A stretch of DNA of 64,000 nucleotides from Calamus simplicifolius (GCA_900491605.1 UESW01004567.1:491736-555735), one strand, 5' to 3'. Counted from the stretch's first letter, positions 1-10,700 are shown. Translations and numbers: made by a program. Notes: generated from the sequence alone by a model not told the origin.

Positions 1-44
1 TTGATAAAAGCTTATGAGAGGATCTCCAGCTTCATTGTGTCCCT

Positions 45-49
45 CTCTA
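45..49. repeat. Target site duplication, left copy (CTCTA)
   Basis: The five bases CTCTA directly precede the LTR terminal TG at 50 and recur at 5734-5738 after the other LTR's terminal CA. This is the 5-bp duplication expected from integrase, so both ends of the Copia element are exact. Confidence 0.92.
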
Positions 50-783
50 TGAAGAGTGGATCGTCCTCTTTTTAACCTTGGGGCATAGCACGCATTCGAC
101 CAGCCCCAAGTCATGTGGAGATGCGAAAGCGAGATGATATCCCTGCTGAAATTTCTGCAGCAGAATTTTGGATCTTGATCTTGGTAATCTTCCCAGATTG
201 ATTAACAACTAGGATTTTCCTTGGTTTCTTGCGCCCCAAGATTGTAAAGAGGGTCGTGGCCTCTCTCTTCCTCACGTGAACCTTCAGATCTGATCCAGAA
301 AATCAAGAGACGTTGCCCAAGAAGAAGGTGCTGCTAGGGTTTCTTCTTTTCTCCTTCTTTGAGAAAGGCGTTCAAGAAGATGGCTAGGGCAGAGATGACA
401 GCAATAAAACCCTAGAAATCTAGGGCATCTATATGTGAGAAAGAGAGAAAGACGTGGATAAAAGAGAAAAGGAGAGGGATAGCTTATTCTAGGAAGAAAA
501 TGTTTTTTTTTTCATTCATCTATAATCATCATCGTTACATGACTATATATAACATATCCCCATGACGGCCACCAAAATAAAACCAGCACCACACATGAAC
601 CGGTGCCTTATTATATGGATAATAAACCCTAAAAACTCCCTTGGACCAACCCACACCTTGGGCCAAACCCAGCCAATGATAGACTAGCCCCCTCAAGACC
701 CAACAACCTGGGCCTTAACCCTGTGGAGCCTACAAACCTCCACCCTAGGATTTAAGCTTTGGAGTACCACACCAGGCTCTACA
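50..783 (-). repeat. 3' LTR of the Tork-like Copia element
   Basis: Direct repeat of 4995-5733, starting TGAAGAGTGG and ending CTCTACA on the plus strand. It lies downstream of RNase H in the element's minus-strand orientation. It contains the same minus-strand TATA-like stretch near 541-552 as the other LTR. Confidence 0.92.
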
Positions 784-797
784 ATCTCCACCTTGGT
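784..797 (-). other. Polypurine tract
   Basis: On the minus strand the sequence CCAAGGTGGAGAT abuts the start (TGTAGAG) of the 3' LTR. A purine-rich tract here primes plus-strand DNA synthesis in LTR elements. Confidence 0.8.
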
Positions 798-809
798 GCT
801 TCAAAGCTG

Positions 810-1653
810 CTAAAAAATCTGCACATTCCTCAGACCCATCAGTGTCACACATGAGAGAAAGCTATCCCGTGGAAGAGTCTTCGTAAGTGCATCTGCCTGG
901 TTCTTCTTTGTATGAACTTTTACCAGCTCCACTTCACCTTCTTCCACAATTCTCTGATCCTGTGATACCACATCTATATGTTTGTGCGTCCATGATAGAT
1001 TGGGTTCTGAGCCAACTGCAGGCACTCTGACTATCACTGTGTAACAATACTGTACCCTGCTTCACCCCCATTTCCATGATGAGTCTCTTCAACCAAAGCC
1101 TCCTTGGCAGCATCTGTAATCCCTATATACTCAGCTTCTGTTGTAGACAAAGCTGTAATAGGTTGAAGGGTTGATCTCCAAGAAATTAATCCACCATACA
1201 TGCTAAACACATACCCTGTGGTAGACCTTCTTGTATCCAGATCACCTGCAAAATTTGCATCCACAAATCCTTCCAATGGACTTAATGACTTACTTGGGAT
1301 ATTAGATTTCTCCTTAGATCCATCTTGCTGCCCAAAAATTAGACCAAGTCCACGAGTTCCCTGAAGGTACCTCAAAATCCACTTGAGTGCCTTCCAGTGC
1401 TCCTTCCTTGGGTTCGCCATGAATCTGCTCACCTGGCTCACTGCATATGCTATGTCAGGCCTGCAACACACCATAGCATACATAATGCTGCCCACGGCAC
1501 TGGCATATGGAACTCTCTCCATGTACTCTTTCTCTTCATCTGTCTGGGGGTTTGTAACTTAGAAAGAGACATGTGACTAGCCAAAGGTGTTCCAACTGGT
1601 TTGGCCTTATCCATCCCAAACCTCTCCAACACCTTGTGAATATATCCACCCAA
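810..1653 (-). pseudogene. Copia RNase H domain, broken
   Basis: Part of pol: degrades the RNA strand during reverse transcription. The minus-strand frames show the Copia RNase H landmarks in order: a YASAVGSIMYAM motif followed by RPDIAYAVSQVSRF, then DANFAGDLDTRRSTTGYVF, then ALSTTEAEYIG, and finally KNQADALTKTLP at the C terminus. These sit in three different frames (1450-1653, 1034-1522, 810-1037), so at least two frameshifts interrupt it. It follows the reverse transcriptase at 1678-2337 and ends about 25 bp before the polypurine tract. No active product is expected. Confidence 0.88.
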
Positions 1654-1677
1654 TGACAGTGTAGAATTCCCTTGGTC

Positions 1678-2617
1678 CTATCTCTGTAAATTTTCCATCC
1701 CAAGTATCTTCCTAGCTGACCCCAAATCCTTCATTTCAAATTCTATTGATAATGCATATTTCAGTCCATTCACTGCTTCAACACTCCTGCTGGCAATGAG
1801 CATATCATCCACATACAGAAGGAGATACAGTGCATCATCCTCATCCACATCTTTCATATAGACACAAGTATCATGTTCACATCTAGAAAATCCAAGGCCC
1901 AAAATAAAAGTGTCAAACCTTTTGTACCACTGACGGGGTGACTGCTTCAAACCATAGCGATTTTTTAGTAGACACACTTTTTCTTCCAATCCAGATTCCT
2001 TGAAACCCTCTGGTTGCTTCATGTATATCCTCTCCTCTAGACTCCCATGTAAGAAAGCCGTCTTCACGTCCATTTGCTGCAACTCCATACCATGTTGTGC
2101 TACGAGAGATAACAACACACGAATTGAAGCATGACGTACCACTGGAGAGAATACCTCTGTGTAGTCCACTCCCTCTCTCTGTGAGAACCCCTTAGCAACA
2201 AGCCTTGCTTTGTATCTGACTCCACCTTGCTCTGAAGGTGCCTCCTTCTTTGTGAACACCCATTTTGAACCAATGGCCCGAGCATCTCTAGGTAGATCCA
2301 CTAGCTGCCATGTCTTGTTCTTTTCCAGGGACTCCATCTTCCATCATGGCCTGCATCCATGAGTCTCTTTCTGAACTTTCCATGGCTTCTTGGAAGGTCT
2401 CTGGATCTTCATTTGCAGTGATTAGAGCATAGGAAATCATGTCATCAATGCGATACCGAGCAGGTTTGATGATGGTACGCTTTGCCTTGTGTAGTGCCAC
2501 ACCCCTTTGATCATCTCTCAAAGCTGAAGTGTGTGACTCCACCTGCACCTCCTTTTGGATTGATGGCTCTTCTGGCTGATCCTTTACATGTATTGGAACA
2601 TTCATACCAAACTCCAC
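1678..2617 (-). pseudogene. Copia reverse transcriptase, broken
   Basis: RNA-dependent DNA polymerase domain of the Tork-like element. In the 219-codon frame at 1678-2337 the order is WVFTKK, KARLVAKGF, then QQMDVKTAFLHG (first catalytic Asp near residue 90) and the YVDDM box near residues 175-178, so the catalytic residues are present. The upstream linker between integrase and reverse transcriptase lies in another frame at 2288-2617 (MISYALITANEDPETF). The stop at 1678 separates it from RNase H. Conserved catalytic residues with broken frames indicate decay after an active life. Confidence 0.9.
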
Positions 2618-2745
2618 CTCAAAAGAACATGTTTTGAAGTAGAAGTAGAAGGTACATCACCTGTCAGCCAATGCTGTCCACTGCTGTCTGTTCAGCCTTT
2701 TCAGCTCCATCTATAATCTCTGACCTCTTCAAGATGCTCTTCTCA

Positions 2746-3659
2746 TCAAAATAATGTCTCTACTGATGATACACTTCTGAGAATCTGAAATCCATAGCAA
2801 ATAGCCTTTAACTCCTGTGGATACCCGATGAAGATCAGCCTTTGTGATTTTGGGTCCAGCTTGCTCCTTTCAGTTGCCTCCACATGTGCATAGGCTAGGC
2901 AACCAAAAATCCTTAGGTGTCCAAGCTCCACCTTCTTCCCACTCCAGATCTCCTCTGGAATGCCTCCATCAAGTTTTCTATTAGGGGACCTGTTAACAAG
3001 AAAACCAAGAACATAATTGCATCACCCCAAAAGACCTTGGGCAGTGATGCCTGCAACCTCAAATTCCTAGCCTTCTCTGTCAATGTACGATTCATCCTCT
3101 CTGCCACACCATTCTGCTGGGGAGTCATCCTCACTGTGTAATGGTGTTGGATCCCATTTTCCTCACAGTAGCTTCTAAATTCATTGCTTGTATACTCCCC
3201 TCCATTGTCAGATCTCAAACACTTCACTGGTTTTCCTGTCTCCTTTTCAACACCAACTCTCCAAGCTTTAAACCAGGCAAATACCTCTGATTTTTCTCTT
3301 ATCAGATATACCCATACCTTCCTGGAGTAGTCATCAATGAAGGTAAAAAAATACTTAGCCCCACCTCTGGCTGACACAGGGGTCGGTCCCCATACATCTG
3401 AGTGAACTAGTTCCAGAAAACCTTCACTCTGCTTGGAACTGCTGGCAAATCTCACCCTATGTTGTTTGCCATAAATACAGGGCTCACAGATGTCATTGTC
3501 CTCCTTCTTAAGTACTGGAATCAGACCTCTTTTACTGAGTTCTATAAGCCCTTTATCACTCATATGTCCCATTCGATAGTGCCACAGTTTATAGACCAAC
3601 TGTTCTTCCTGTGCCGCTGCTAGCACCTCTGCACCATCTATGGCCACTGAGCCTTCCAT
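2746..3659 (-). pseudogene. Copia GAG-pre-integrase and integrase
   Basis: Inserts the cDNA into host DNA. The frame at 2913-3659 (248 codons) starts with the zinc-binding HHCC region (WHYRMGHMS, then CEPCIYGKQ), followed by the catalytic triad: Asp88 in LVHSDVWGP, Asp151 in LRSDNGGEY and Glu187 in QQNGVAERMNRTL. The C-terminal portion (LRIFGCLAYAHV, then KSQRLIFIGYP) continues in a second frame at 2746-2931 after a frameshift near 2920. All three acidic residues survive, so only the frame breaks inactivate it. Confidence 0.92.
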
Positions 3660-3739
3660 TGATAGAGATTATTTTCCAACCTTCTCCCTTTCATCACCAC
3701 TAATGCACCCTTGGTTATCCTCAAACATCCACTCCCCGG

Positions 3740-3995
3740 TGGCTTCCAAAAGCATACCCATGCTTCTCCAGATAGCCCAAAGAAATTAGATTCTTCTTCA
3801 ACTCTGGGACATGTTTGACATTGGTCAAAGTCCTTATAACCCCATCATACATCCTCACCCTTATGCTTCCAACTCCAGCAACCTTACAAGGATGATTATC
3901 ACCAAAGCATACACTCCCTCCATCAGATTCTTCATAAGTTGCAAACCACTCCCTATGCGAAGTATAATGGTGAGAACATGCTTAGTCAAGTGTCC
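3740..3995 (-). pseudogene. Copia aspartic protease remnant
   Basis: Between gag and integrase the minus strand reads HREWFATYEES, CFGDNHPCKVAGVGSI, then VKHVPELKKNLISLGYL, which is the conserved tail of Copia proteases. The active-site segment, normally W-x-x-D-[ST]-[GA]-A, appears as CWTLD followed directly by a stop codon. The catalytic core is therefore disrupted. The product would cut the Gag-Pol polyprotein. Confidence 0.75.
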
Positions 3996-4077
3996 AACAA
4001 CTATCACACTTCTTGGTCCCATCTGAAACTACCAGTAAATCATCTTCACTGTCTTCAGATGAATTTGCACCACCATT

Positions 4078-4858
4078 GCTGGTTGAACCTCCCTTGGAAA
4101 TGCCTTCCCCTTCTCATTCTTCAGAAGTGGGCAATTTCTCTTCAGGTGACCAATCTGATGACACTTGTAACACTTCCATGCTTTCTGCTTGCCCCGAGAC
4201 TTAGATCTGCCTTTGGACTTACCTCTAACCTTTTCCAGGGTCTTCCTTGCCTCTCATTCACAGCAAGTACCTCCGTGTTAGAGTTTCCCATGCGAATCTT
4301 TTCTCTTTGCTGGTTTGATCTCATCACCCCCACAACCTCTTCATAATTCAGGGTCTCCTTCCCATACACCAAGATTGTAATCAGACCATCATAGGAACTG
4401 GGTAGCGAACACAATAAGATGAGGGTCTTGTCTTCTTCATCAATTTTCACATCAAGGCTCATCACCTCTGAGCACACTTGATTGAATTTCTGAATATGGG
4501 CCACAAGATCTCCTCCCTCAGGCATTCTCAAGCTGTACAACTGTTTCTTCAACCACAACTTGTTTGTCATGCTCTTTCCCATATAAGTGTTCTCTAAAGT
4601 TTCCCAGAGCCCCCTTGCCGTGGTCTGCGTGCAAATCTCCGGCAAGACTTGATCAACCAAGCACATCCTGATTGTGCTAAATGCAATCTCCTCTAACTCC
4701 TCCCAATCCTCACGACTTACATTATCCGGTCTTTGTTTCACCAAGACCTTATAAATCCTTTGCTGTACCAATAAATCCTTCACCCTTTGCTTCCATAGGG
4801 TGAAGTTTCCCTTGCCATCATACTTCTCAAAATCAAATTTAAAGCTACTAGATGCCAT
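4078..4858 (-). pseudogene. Copia gag with zinc knuckle, frameshifted
   Basis: Capsid/nucleocapsid protein that packages the element RNA in cytoplasmic particles. I chose the Met at 4858 (MASSSFKFDFEKYDGKG) because it begins the conserved Tnt1/Tork gag N terminus; an in-frame Met eight codons upstream (4882) lies in the leader. The UBN2-type core (LWETLENTYMGKS, then KLWLKKQLYSL and LLCSLPSSYD) is intact to about 4220. After a frameshift the CCHC zinc knuckle CYKCHQIGHLKRNC is read from about 4176 down to 4131. The frame ending at 4142 is the out-of-frame shadow of that knuckle. Confidence 0.9.
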
Positions 4859-4976
4859 ATCCAACCAAGAAACAATGCACACAACAAAAACAGAAAATTA
4901 AACTTGCTGCAGAAATTTCTGGTTTGATATCTTACCAAAAAACGCCCAAGATCCAATCTTTTCTCCACCAAATTAC

Positions 4977-4992
4977 CGAGGCTCTGATACCA
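4977..4992 (-). other. Primer binding site (initiator tRNA-Met type)
   Basis: The minus strand reads TGGTATCAGAGCC two bases inside the 5' LTR. It is complementary to the 3' end of plant initiator methionine tRNA, the usual Copia primer. Confidence 0.92.
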
Positions 4993-4994
4993 AA

Positions 4995-5733
4995 TGAAGA
5001 GTGGATCGTCCTCTTTCTAACCTTGGAGCATAGCACGCATTCGACTAGCCCCAAGTCGTGTGGAGATACAGAAGCGAGATGATATCCCTACTGAAATTTC
5101 TGCAGCAGAATTTTAGATCTTGATCTTGGTAATCTTCCTAGATTGATTAGCAACTAGGATTTTCCTTGGTTTCTTGCGCCCCAAGATTGTAAGAGAAGGT
5201 TGTGGCCTCTCTTCTTCCTCACGTGAACCTTCAGATCTGATCCAGAAAATCAAGAGACGTTGCCCAAGAAGAAGGTGCTACTAGGGTTTCTTCCTTCTCC
5301 TTCTTTGAGAGAGGCGGTTCCAAGAAGATGGCTAGGGCAGAGATGACAACAATAAAACCTTAGAAATCTAGGACATCTATACGTGAGAAAGAGAGAAAGA
5401 CGTGGATAAAAGAGAAAAGAAGAGTGATAGCTTATTCTAGGAAGAAAAGGGTTTTTTTTTCATTCATCTATAATCATCATCGTTACATGACTATATATAA
5501 CCCGTCCCCATGACGGCCATCAAAATAAAACCAGCACCACACTGAACCGGTGCCTTATTATATGGATAATAAACCCTAAAAAGCTTCCTTGGACCAACCC
5601 ACACCTTAGGCCCAAACCCAGCCCAATGATAGACTAGCCCCCTCAAGACCCAACAACCTGGGCCTTAACCCTGTGGAGCCTACAAACCTCCATCCTAGGA
5701 TTTAAGCTTTGGAGTACCACACCAGGCTCTACA
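4995..5733 (-). repeat. 5' LTR of the Tork-like Copia element
   Basis: Direct repeat of 50-783. In the element's minus-strand orientation this is the promoter-bearing LTR, next to the primer site and gag. Confidence 0.92.
5491..5500 (-). promoter_or_regulatory. TATA-like box of the 5' LTR
   Basis: TTATATATAG on the minus strand in the expected position within the LTR, conserved in the other LTR near 541-552. Likely core promoter of the genomic RNA. Confidence 0.55.
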
Positions 5734-5738
5734 CTCTA
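5734..5738. repeat. Target site duplication, right copy (CTCTA)
   Basis: CTCTA follows the LTR terminal CA at 5733 and matches 45-49. Confidence 0.92.
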
Positions 5739-5771
5739 TACCTTCTTCCCTGGTTTTCCAACTCAGAGATT

Positions 5772-6205
5772 TGAATATCTTTAAAAATTTAAATAATAAA
5801 ACATAATATTAAATTATAGTAAATACCTTTAAATTTATATACTTATTAAAAAAAATTATATAACATTAAAATCATAAAAAATATTTTTAAGATTATAAAT
5901 GAGTTGTTTTTAGATGCAAATCAAAGTAAAAAATTAAAAATATAAAATAATTTTATTTTATTTTATTTATTGAAATAAAATTGAATAATCGGTTCAACTT
6001 CGATTTTTAGACTTTTAATTTTAATAAATAAAATAAAATTGAATTATTTTATATTTTTAATTTTTTTTACTTTGATTTGCATATGAAAACAACTCATCTA
6101 TACTTTTAAAAATATATTTTTTATAATTTTAATGTTGTATAATTTTTTTTTGAATAAGTATATAATTTTTAAAAGACATTTTACTATAATTTTAAAGATG
6201 TTCGA
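5772..6205. repeat. Large imperfect inverted repeat (foldback / MITE-like)
   Basis: The left arm segment GAGTTGTTTTTAGATGCAAA (5901-5920) is matched by its near-perfect complement ending in AACAACTC at 6088-6095. Outer arms also pair: TTAAATTATAGTAAAT near 5810 with ATTTTACTATAATTTTAA near 6176. The symmetry centre is near 5998-6001, with arms of ~200 bp and a ~30-base loop. No terminal duplication was established, so the exact ends are approximate. Confidence 0.7.
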
Positions 6206-6210
6206 TAAAA

Positions 6211-6384
6211 TCTTAGCATTCATTATGATACATCCAAGGCATCTAATTGTTCCATTATTAATTGTTTTAAATCTTAGCATTCCTTATAATACGCATCTAA
6301 TTTTCCTTCATGAATTATTTTAAAATCTTAGCATTCATTAAGATGTATTCAAGGCATGTGATAATTCCTTCATTAATTTGTTTG
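6211..6384. repeat. Three-unit tandem repeat, ~54-61 bp
   Basis: The phrase TCTTAGCATTC opens units at 6211, 6272 and 6326. Each is followed by an ATACATCCAAGGCATCTAAT-like stretch and a TTCCTTCATTAATT-like end. The middle unit lacks the CCAAGG part. Confidence 0.72.
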
Positions 6385-8983
6385 ATGTCTTGGGAGGAGA
6401 AGATGACTTCTAATGCATTAATATTTTGGGAGAGGTCTCTCAAGTTTTGAAACTGCGGTTGGACTAAAAATTAACTTTTATAAAAAAAAAAATTATGTAG
6501 CTTAAATATTATGAAAAATAGATTTGTAACTTTTTATTTAATTATCAAAGGATAAAATTTTCATTCACATGTTTTGAACAGTGTTTATAAGAGTTAAATT
6601 CTTCTGACTTTTTTTTTTGAGCATCCAATAAAATCAATCAATAAATCTTCGATCTATAATTTCTATAAATTAGATCAATAAAAAAAAAGATATCTTTGTT
6701 TAGAAACCAGCATTGAAAGGTTAGCCAAATTCTTCTACAACTTTTTTTTCGTATCATGGCCTTTCTCCAATTAATCTGAAAAGCTTGGGTCCTGAAGAAA
6801 ATCAAGATCTTTGCCTGATAGATAATTAGGGAACGATTTCAAACAAAAGATTGAGTTGCAAAAAAATATTGATCTACCAGCTTGAGTTATCTGATATGTA
6901 GTGCCTCATTCGAAACTCTCTTTCATCTCTTTTATTATGCATGATTGCTTCCTCTATTTTTATCATTCTTTTATCGCCGTATACTTCCTTTCTATTTCAG
7001 AACCCATACCATTTTGTATGGATTATTTAAATTCATAAATCCTTTAGTAAGGAAAATAGATGAACTTAAAATTATTTAAAAAAAATCTTTTCCTCTCTAA
7101 ACGCCTTATTTTGTAAAACCATCCTCACCTTCTCATCTTTAAAAAAAAAAAAAAAACATCTTATATTTTTCTACCTAAAAAGGGGCGGTTTAATTACCTT
7201 CCTTCTCTCCTCCACCTAACCTTGTAAACATGCTCCATGTTCATTTCCTATAAATACTTGTAAATAAATAATTAACAAAAGCTTTGGGGGAGTGGACTAC
7301 CCCTAATTCCATCAAAGAGTGACTCTTTTTTTCTTCGGAGAGAAGTCCATAGGGATTCAGCTAGCGGCCTTACTGTTAAAAAAGAGGCCCACAAACTTAT
7401 CCTCTTTAAAGTGGCCTGTTCGACAGTGGACCGCTTTCTCTCCGAGTTCTCCTCTCTTAATTTACAGGCCTCTTATGGATTCGCTTCCAAAGTTTTTACC
7501 TGGTTATATTCCCTGGTAGCTAGCTTGATTTATCGACTGTAGCTTAGGGTCTGTGCATGCTAGCTTTCGGTAAATCAATCAGGGTCACGTGCATGAGTAA
7601 CTTTGTAATTTTTCCTGGCCTTCAACAACGTGTTCATCTGGGTGCAACGCCACCTTATAACAGCTTGGTTGGTAAAGTGGATCTCCCTTGTGCAACTGCT
7701 GGATTTTCGTACTTAATGAGTGGCATTCCATTTTATTATTAGCTCATTTGCAGCTGTCGGCAGCACAAATTAAATTAGGTGTCAAGTGTCAACAATTCGG
7801 GGTCAATGAGATCGATCGGGATGGATGGGCTTCCACTTGCTCTACTTGTCCAGCCTAATTTCTCCCTTATGCCTTCATGGAATCATTACCGTTTCGACTG
7901 GTGATCAAAATTTAATATATTATTATTGGTATTAATATAATTATAATATTAGTTTATATTAATGATACTATTATAATTTATAATGATGATAATATAATTA
8001 TTATATTTATATGGATTAATAGTTGATCATGATCATTATATAATTATAACAATTATTGTATAGTAATAATTTAAATAGTTGTTTACATCATAATTAAATA
8101 TAATTATATTTAATATAATAAACATTATTTTCAACTAATTATGAAATAAGAATAATTTAGAAAATAAAATATTGAATATAATTAATACCATAATTTCATG
8201 TATAGCGGGTGAAACATGAAGGTATATATATTTACTAATGAATTTTATGATCAAGAAATTTTTTTTCATTTGCAAATAATGAATTTGGCAGTGACTTGAG
8301 CTCCAATCCATTTCAAAAGAACGATATGCGGAGTCTCACAGACAATGACTAGATCTCTTCGATCCACAAGTCAGTGAGGAGGATTGTAATGATCATGCAT
8401 GGAGGTCATCCTATTTTTCCATGGTGGTAATCTGGCCTTACACGAGCACTGCTGAGGCCACCCCCCATTGCCCACACGTTGAGATGTTACTCTTTGGCTT
8501 AGCTTCATGGACTCCTCCTATAGAACGGCTTCCTCTTAACGTAGGACCGCTCCTTCAGCAGCTGTAACAAAATGGCCTTTCCCTACTAGTCTGCTCCCAA
8601 GCAGTTCGACGAAATTTCCCAGACGAACACCTTCTATCATGAGATCTTAATTTTCAGCACACGACGCCAAGATCACCGGGACCGGCCGAGAGATGCAATT
8701 AGAGGGAGGTGTAACGACTCGGGCCTATGGACCATTTTGTTATAAGAAAACAAGACGGATAAGGTCCATACGCTATCACAGTCCAAAAAGGGATCCATTG
8801 GTACCTTGTTCTTTTTACTTTACTACATATAAACCATTTAACAAACTCCCAATTATCCGATATGGAATAATGGGAAGGGCATGCTGCGTCTTGTGTGGTG
8901 GGAGTCCAGCCGACGGTCATAAAAGGAACAGATGATGGCATGGACGATGAAGCCGGGAGAGAATTAAACACTTGATGATGACG

Positions 8984-9025
8984 CACTACAATAAAATGTG
9001 GGTATAGCAACTCTATTTTTTCGAC
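8984..9025. repeat. CACTA left terminal inverted repeat
   Basis: CACTACAATAAA followed by ATAGCAACTCTATTTTTTCGACAC. This aligns loosely with the inverse of 10655-10700, with only the outer 12 bases strictly matching. Confidence 0.8.
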
Positions 9026-9349
9026 ACTACTTGAAAAGCGTCGGATGTGTTCGTATTTTTATCTCGCACGCCATGGATCTGTTTCAATTTTCATACGACC
9101 GCCAAAAAAAAAAATTCGAGCGCAATTCCCTACCCTGCTCATTAGATTTATATTTCAAAAAAAAAAAATTCATTTTTTGGAGCGCTTCTTATGGATTCAT
9201 AATCCGTGCAGGATTACGGAGCCAGCAGTGGTGAATAGTACAGCGAGCGTGAGAGCTTTTTTGAGTTTTTCTCCTCCTTTTCTCCCTTTTTTTTCTTTGT
9301 TTTCTAATTTTTACCTATTCTAACTCGTCTCCCCCTCCTCTCCTCCTGC

Positions 9350-9359
9350 TTTATATACA
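9350..9359 (+). promoter_or_regulatory. TATA box of the captured gene fragment
   Basis: TTTATATACA, preceded by a pyrimidine-rich CCCCCTCCTCTCCTCC stretch and followed ~130 bp later by the exon 1 start codon at 9492. This suggests the donor gene's promoter was captured along with the exon. Confidence 0.5.
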
Positions 9360-9491
9360 AAGCGAAGCACTCCCTCCCGGAACTACTCACACTAACGCTC
9401 TCATCGAATCCCACGTCCCTCTCGATGAGCAATCCGATCCAAAGACCTCTCCTTCTTCTTCCTTCTTTCGTCTGGTATTAACGTTCGTTTC

Positions 9492-9910
9492 TTGGATCCA
9501 TCGATGCAGGGGAGCAGCAGAGGATTTTTGTTAATGGAGCTGGGATCAGCGGCCCCAGAGCGAGCTGACGTGCATGCCTCGGGATCAAGGAAGAGGTACC
9601 GGGATAACGACGTCATATTTCTCCCCCAGCCTCGCCACTGGAACCACCACCACCATCAGAACTCTCACGGTCTGGGCGTCGCCGCCGCTGCTGCTGGCGG
9701 CGCTTCCAAGATGCCAGGCCAACCCCGCTACCATGATCAACCCGAACTCCGCCGGGCTGCATCTATCATGCGAGCATAACTGGCTGCAAGGGTCCGCCGG
9801 CACGTCCACCAGCGGGCGGCTGCCGGCCATTCCCCATCTCCCCCTCGCCCAAGACCTCGTTTCTCACCTCTACCACCAGAGCGTCGAAATCGATGCCCTC
9901 GTCCGACCAG
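9492..9910 (+). pseudogene. Truncated BOI-related (SBP1-type) RING E3 ligase, exon 1 only
   Basis: BOI-related proteins are RING ubiquitin ligases linked to stress and gibberellin responses. The first frame from Met 9492 gives a Ser-rich N terminus and GSRKRYRDNDVIFLPQP, matching the family's SRKR region. After a frameshift between about 9660 and 9735 a second frame gives STSGR, then LAQDLVSHLYHQSVEIDALVR, the conserved segment just before the coiled coil. The coding stops at 9910, exactly at a splice-donor-like CAG|GTACCG, and the coiled coil and C-terminal RING are absent downstream. Retained promoter and intron start argue for DNA-level capture by the CACTA element rather than retroposition. 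The family call rests on remembered motifs, and the frameshift makes it non-functional. Confidence 0.72.
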
Positions 9911-10179
9911 GTACCGAACCTCCTTCTCTTTTTCGTTATTCCTTCGGTTCCATTCATGCACTCGAAATCGAATTAAATCCGTTTTCGTGGCGATGTTGTT
10001 GTGTCTTTTGATCATGCGTTGGTCCCTGTTTTGGTTCTCAGTTGGGTTTCTAACTCGTCATGGAACATATATCTTTGGTGGAATAGAGAACGTAGAGGAC
10101 CAATACTTGTGTCCGTCCCTCTTTTTGTCATTCCCTTCTGAGTAGCTCTTTGCATGGCCTTAATTATCTGATGAACGGC

Positions 10180-10420
10180 AAAAGAAAAGACATCGGCTCA
10201 TTTCTTGGTGCGTTTTAGATCACAGGTGGAACAGAGGCAGCAGTAAAGAAAGAGAAGATCAGCAGAGGAATGGAAAGCGGCAAAAGAGGAAGAGAAGAAT
10301 GGGAAAAAAAAGAGATATCGTTTTTTTGGTGCATTTAGAACAGGCAGAACGGAAGGCAATCAAAGAGGAACAATAAAAAAAAAGAGCGAAACGGAAGAGA
10401 AAGAGACATCATTATTTAAA
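10180..10420. repeat. Degenerate internal direct repeats in the CACTA element
   Basis: A module (ACATCG, then TTGGTGCGTTTAGA, then ACAGGCAGAACGGAAGGCA-like sequence and an A/G-rich tail) occurs about twice, near 10190 and 10315, with a partial third copy near 10400. Purine-rich and non-coding. Confidence 0.5.
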
Positions 10421-10459
10421 AAAAATATGTTGCCTATGCTTTTTTTTTTAAAAAAAAAT

Positions 10460-10700
10460 ATGTTGCCGACGCTTCAAAGCGTCGGCAAGAGCAAAGGTCA
10501 CCGATTTAAATATTAAAGCATCGGCAATATCAAAAGTTGCCAATGCTTTAAAGCTTAGGCACATTCTAATTCTTTTTAATAGAGTTAAAAATTTTTATCC
10601 TCATTTTATTCCGATAAAGCATCGAGATAATATGTTTCGATGTTTTAAGCGTCGAAAAATGATATTTTTAGTGTTGGAATAGCAAGAATTTATTGTAGTG
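10460..10700. repeat. CACTA right subterminal repeats and terminal inverted repeat
   Basis: Contains palindromic units such as CCGACGCTTCAAAGCGTCGG (10466-10485) and decayed versions near 10500-10560 and 10610-10660. It ends with TTTATTGTAGTG at 10700. In active CACTA elements such units bind the transposase. Confidence 0.75.

Larger units (their letters stand above)
50..5733 (-). mobile_element. Complete Ty1/Copia LTR retrotransposon, Tork/Tnt1-like
   Basis: Two ~735-bp direct repeats bound a minus-strand interior in the Copia order gag, protease, integrase, reverse transcriptase, RNase H. The ends are TG...CA, with a 5-bp target duplication, a methionine-initiator-type primer site next to the right LTR and a purine tract next to the left LTR. 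The gag resembles Tnt1/Tork elements in its KLWLKKQLYSL-type core. Reading frames are broken several times and the two LTRs differ by roughly nine changes, nearly all transitions, in their first ~135 bases by eye. It is therefore a structurally whole but old and inactive insertion. Lineage assignment is from protein similarity recalled, not searched. Confidence 0.93.
5739..8983. other. AT-rich non-coding DNA
   Basis: About 3.2 kb with no supportable gene. It holds a long foldback (about 5772-6205), a three-unit tandem repeat (6211-6384), A/T runs (for example 7141-7157) and a very AT-rich block at about 7905-8170. Short open frames at 7319-7742 and 8693-8935 show no recognisable domain or codon signal. 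Part of 8700-8935 resembles decayed repeat DNA, but I cannot name a family. Confidence 0.6.
8984..10700. mobile_element. Non-autonomous CACTA (En/Spm) transposon carrying a host gene fragment
   Basis: The left end reads CACTACAATAAA from 8984. The right end is its inverse, TTTATTGTAGTG, ending at 10700. The 3-bp flanks are ACG (8981-8983) and ATG (10701-10703), one transition apart, as expected for a CACTA insertion that aged. Inside both ends are repeated GCGTCGG/CCGACGC motifs typical of CACTA subterminal repeats. No transposase-like coding was found. The interior from about 9250 to at least 9910 is unlike the ends and holds a promoter plus exon 1 of a BOI-type gene, so this is a gene-capturing, non-autonomous copy. 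Confidence 0.85.

Noticed and set aside
7319..7742. Two short plus-strand frames after CCCCTAATTCC
   Set aside because: No similarity recognised; length is within chance for this composition.
9574..9735. Alternative frame start (MPRDQGRG) overlapping the BOI exon
   Set aside because: The conserved SRKR region is in the other frame; this part is only the out-of-frame lead-in to the true second half after a frameshift.
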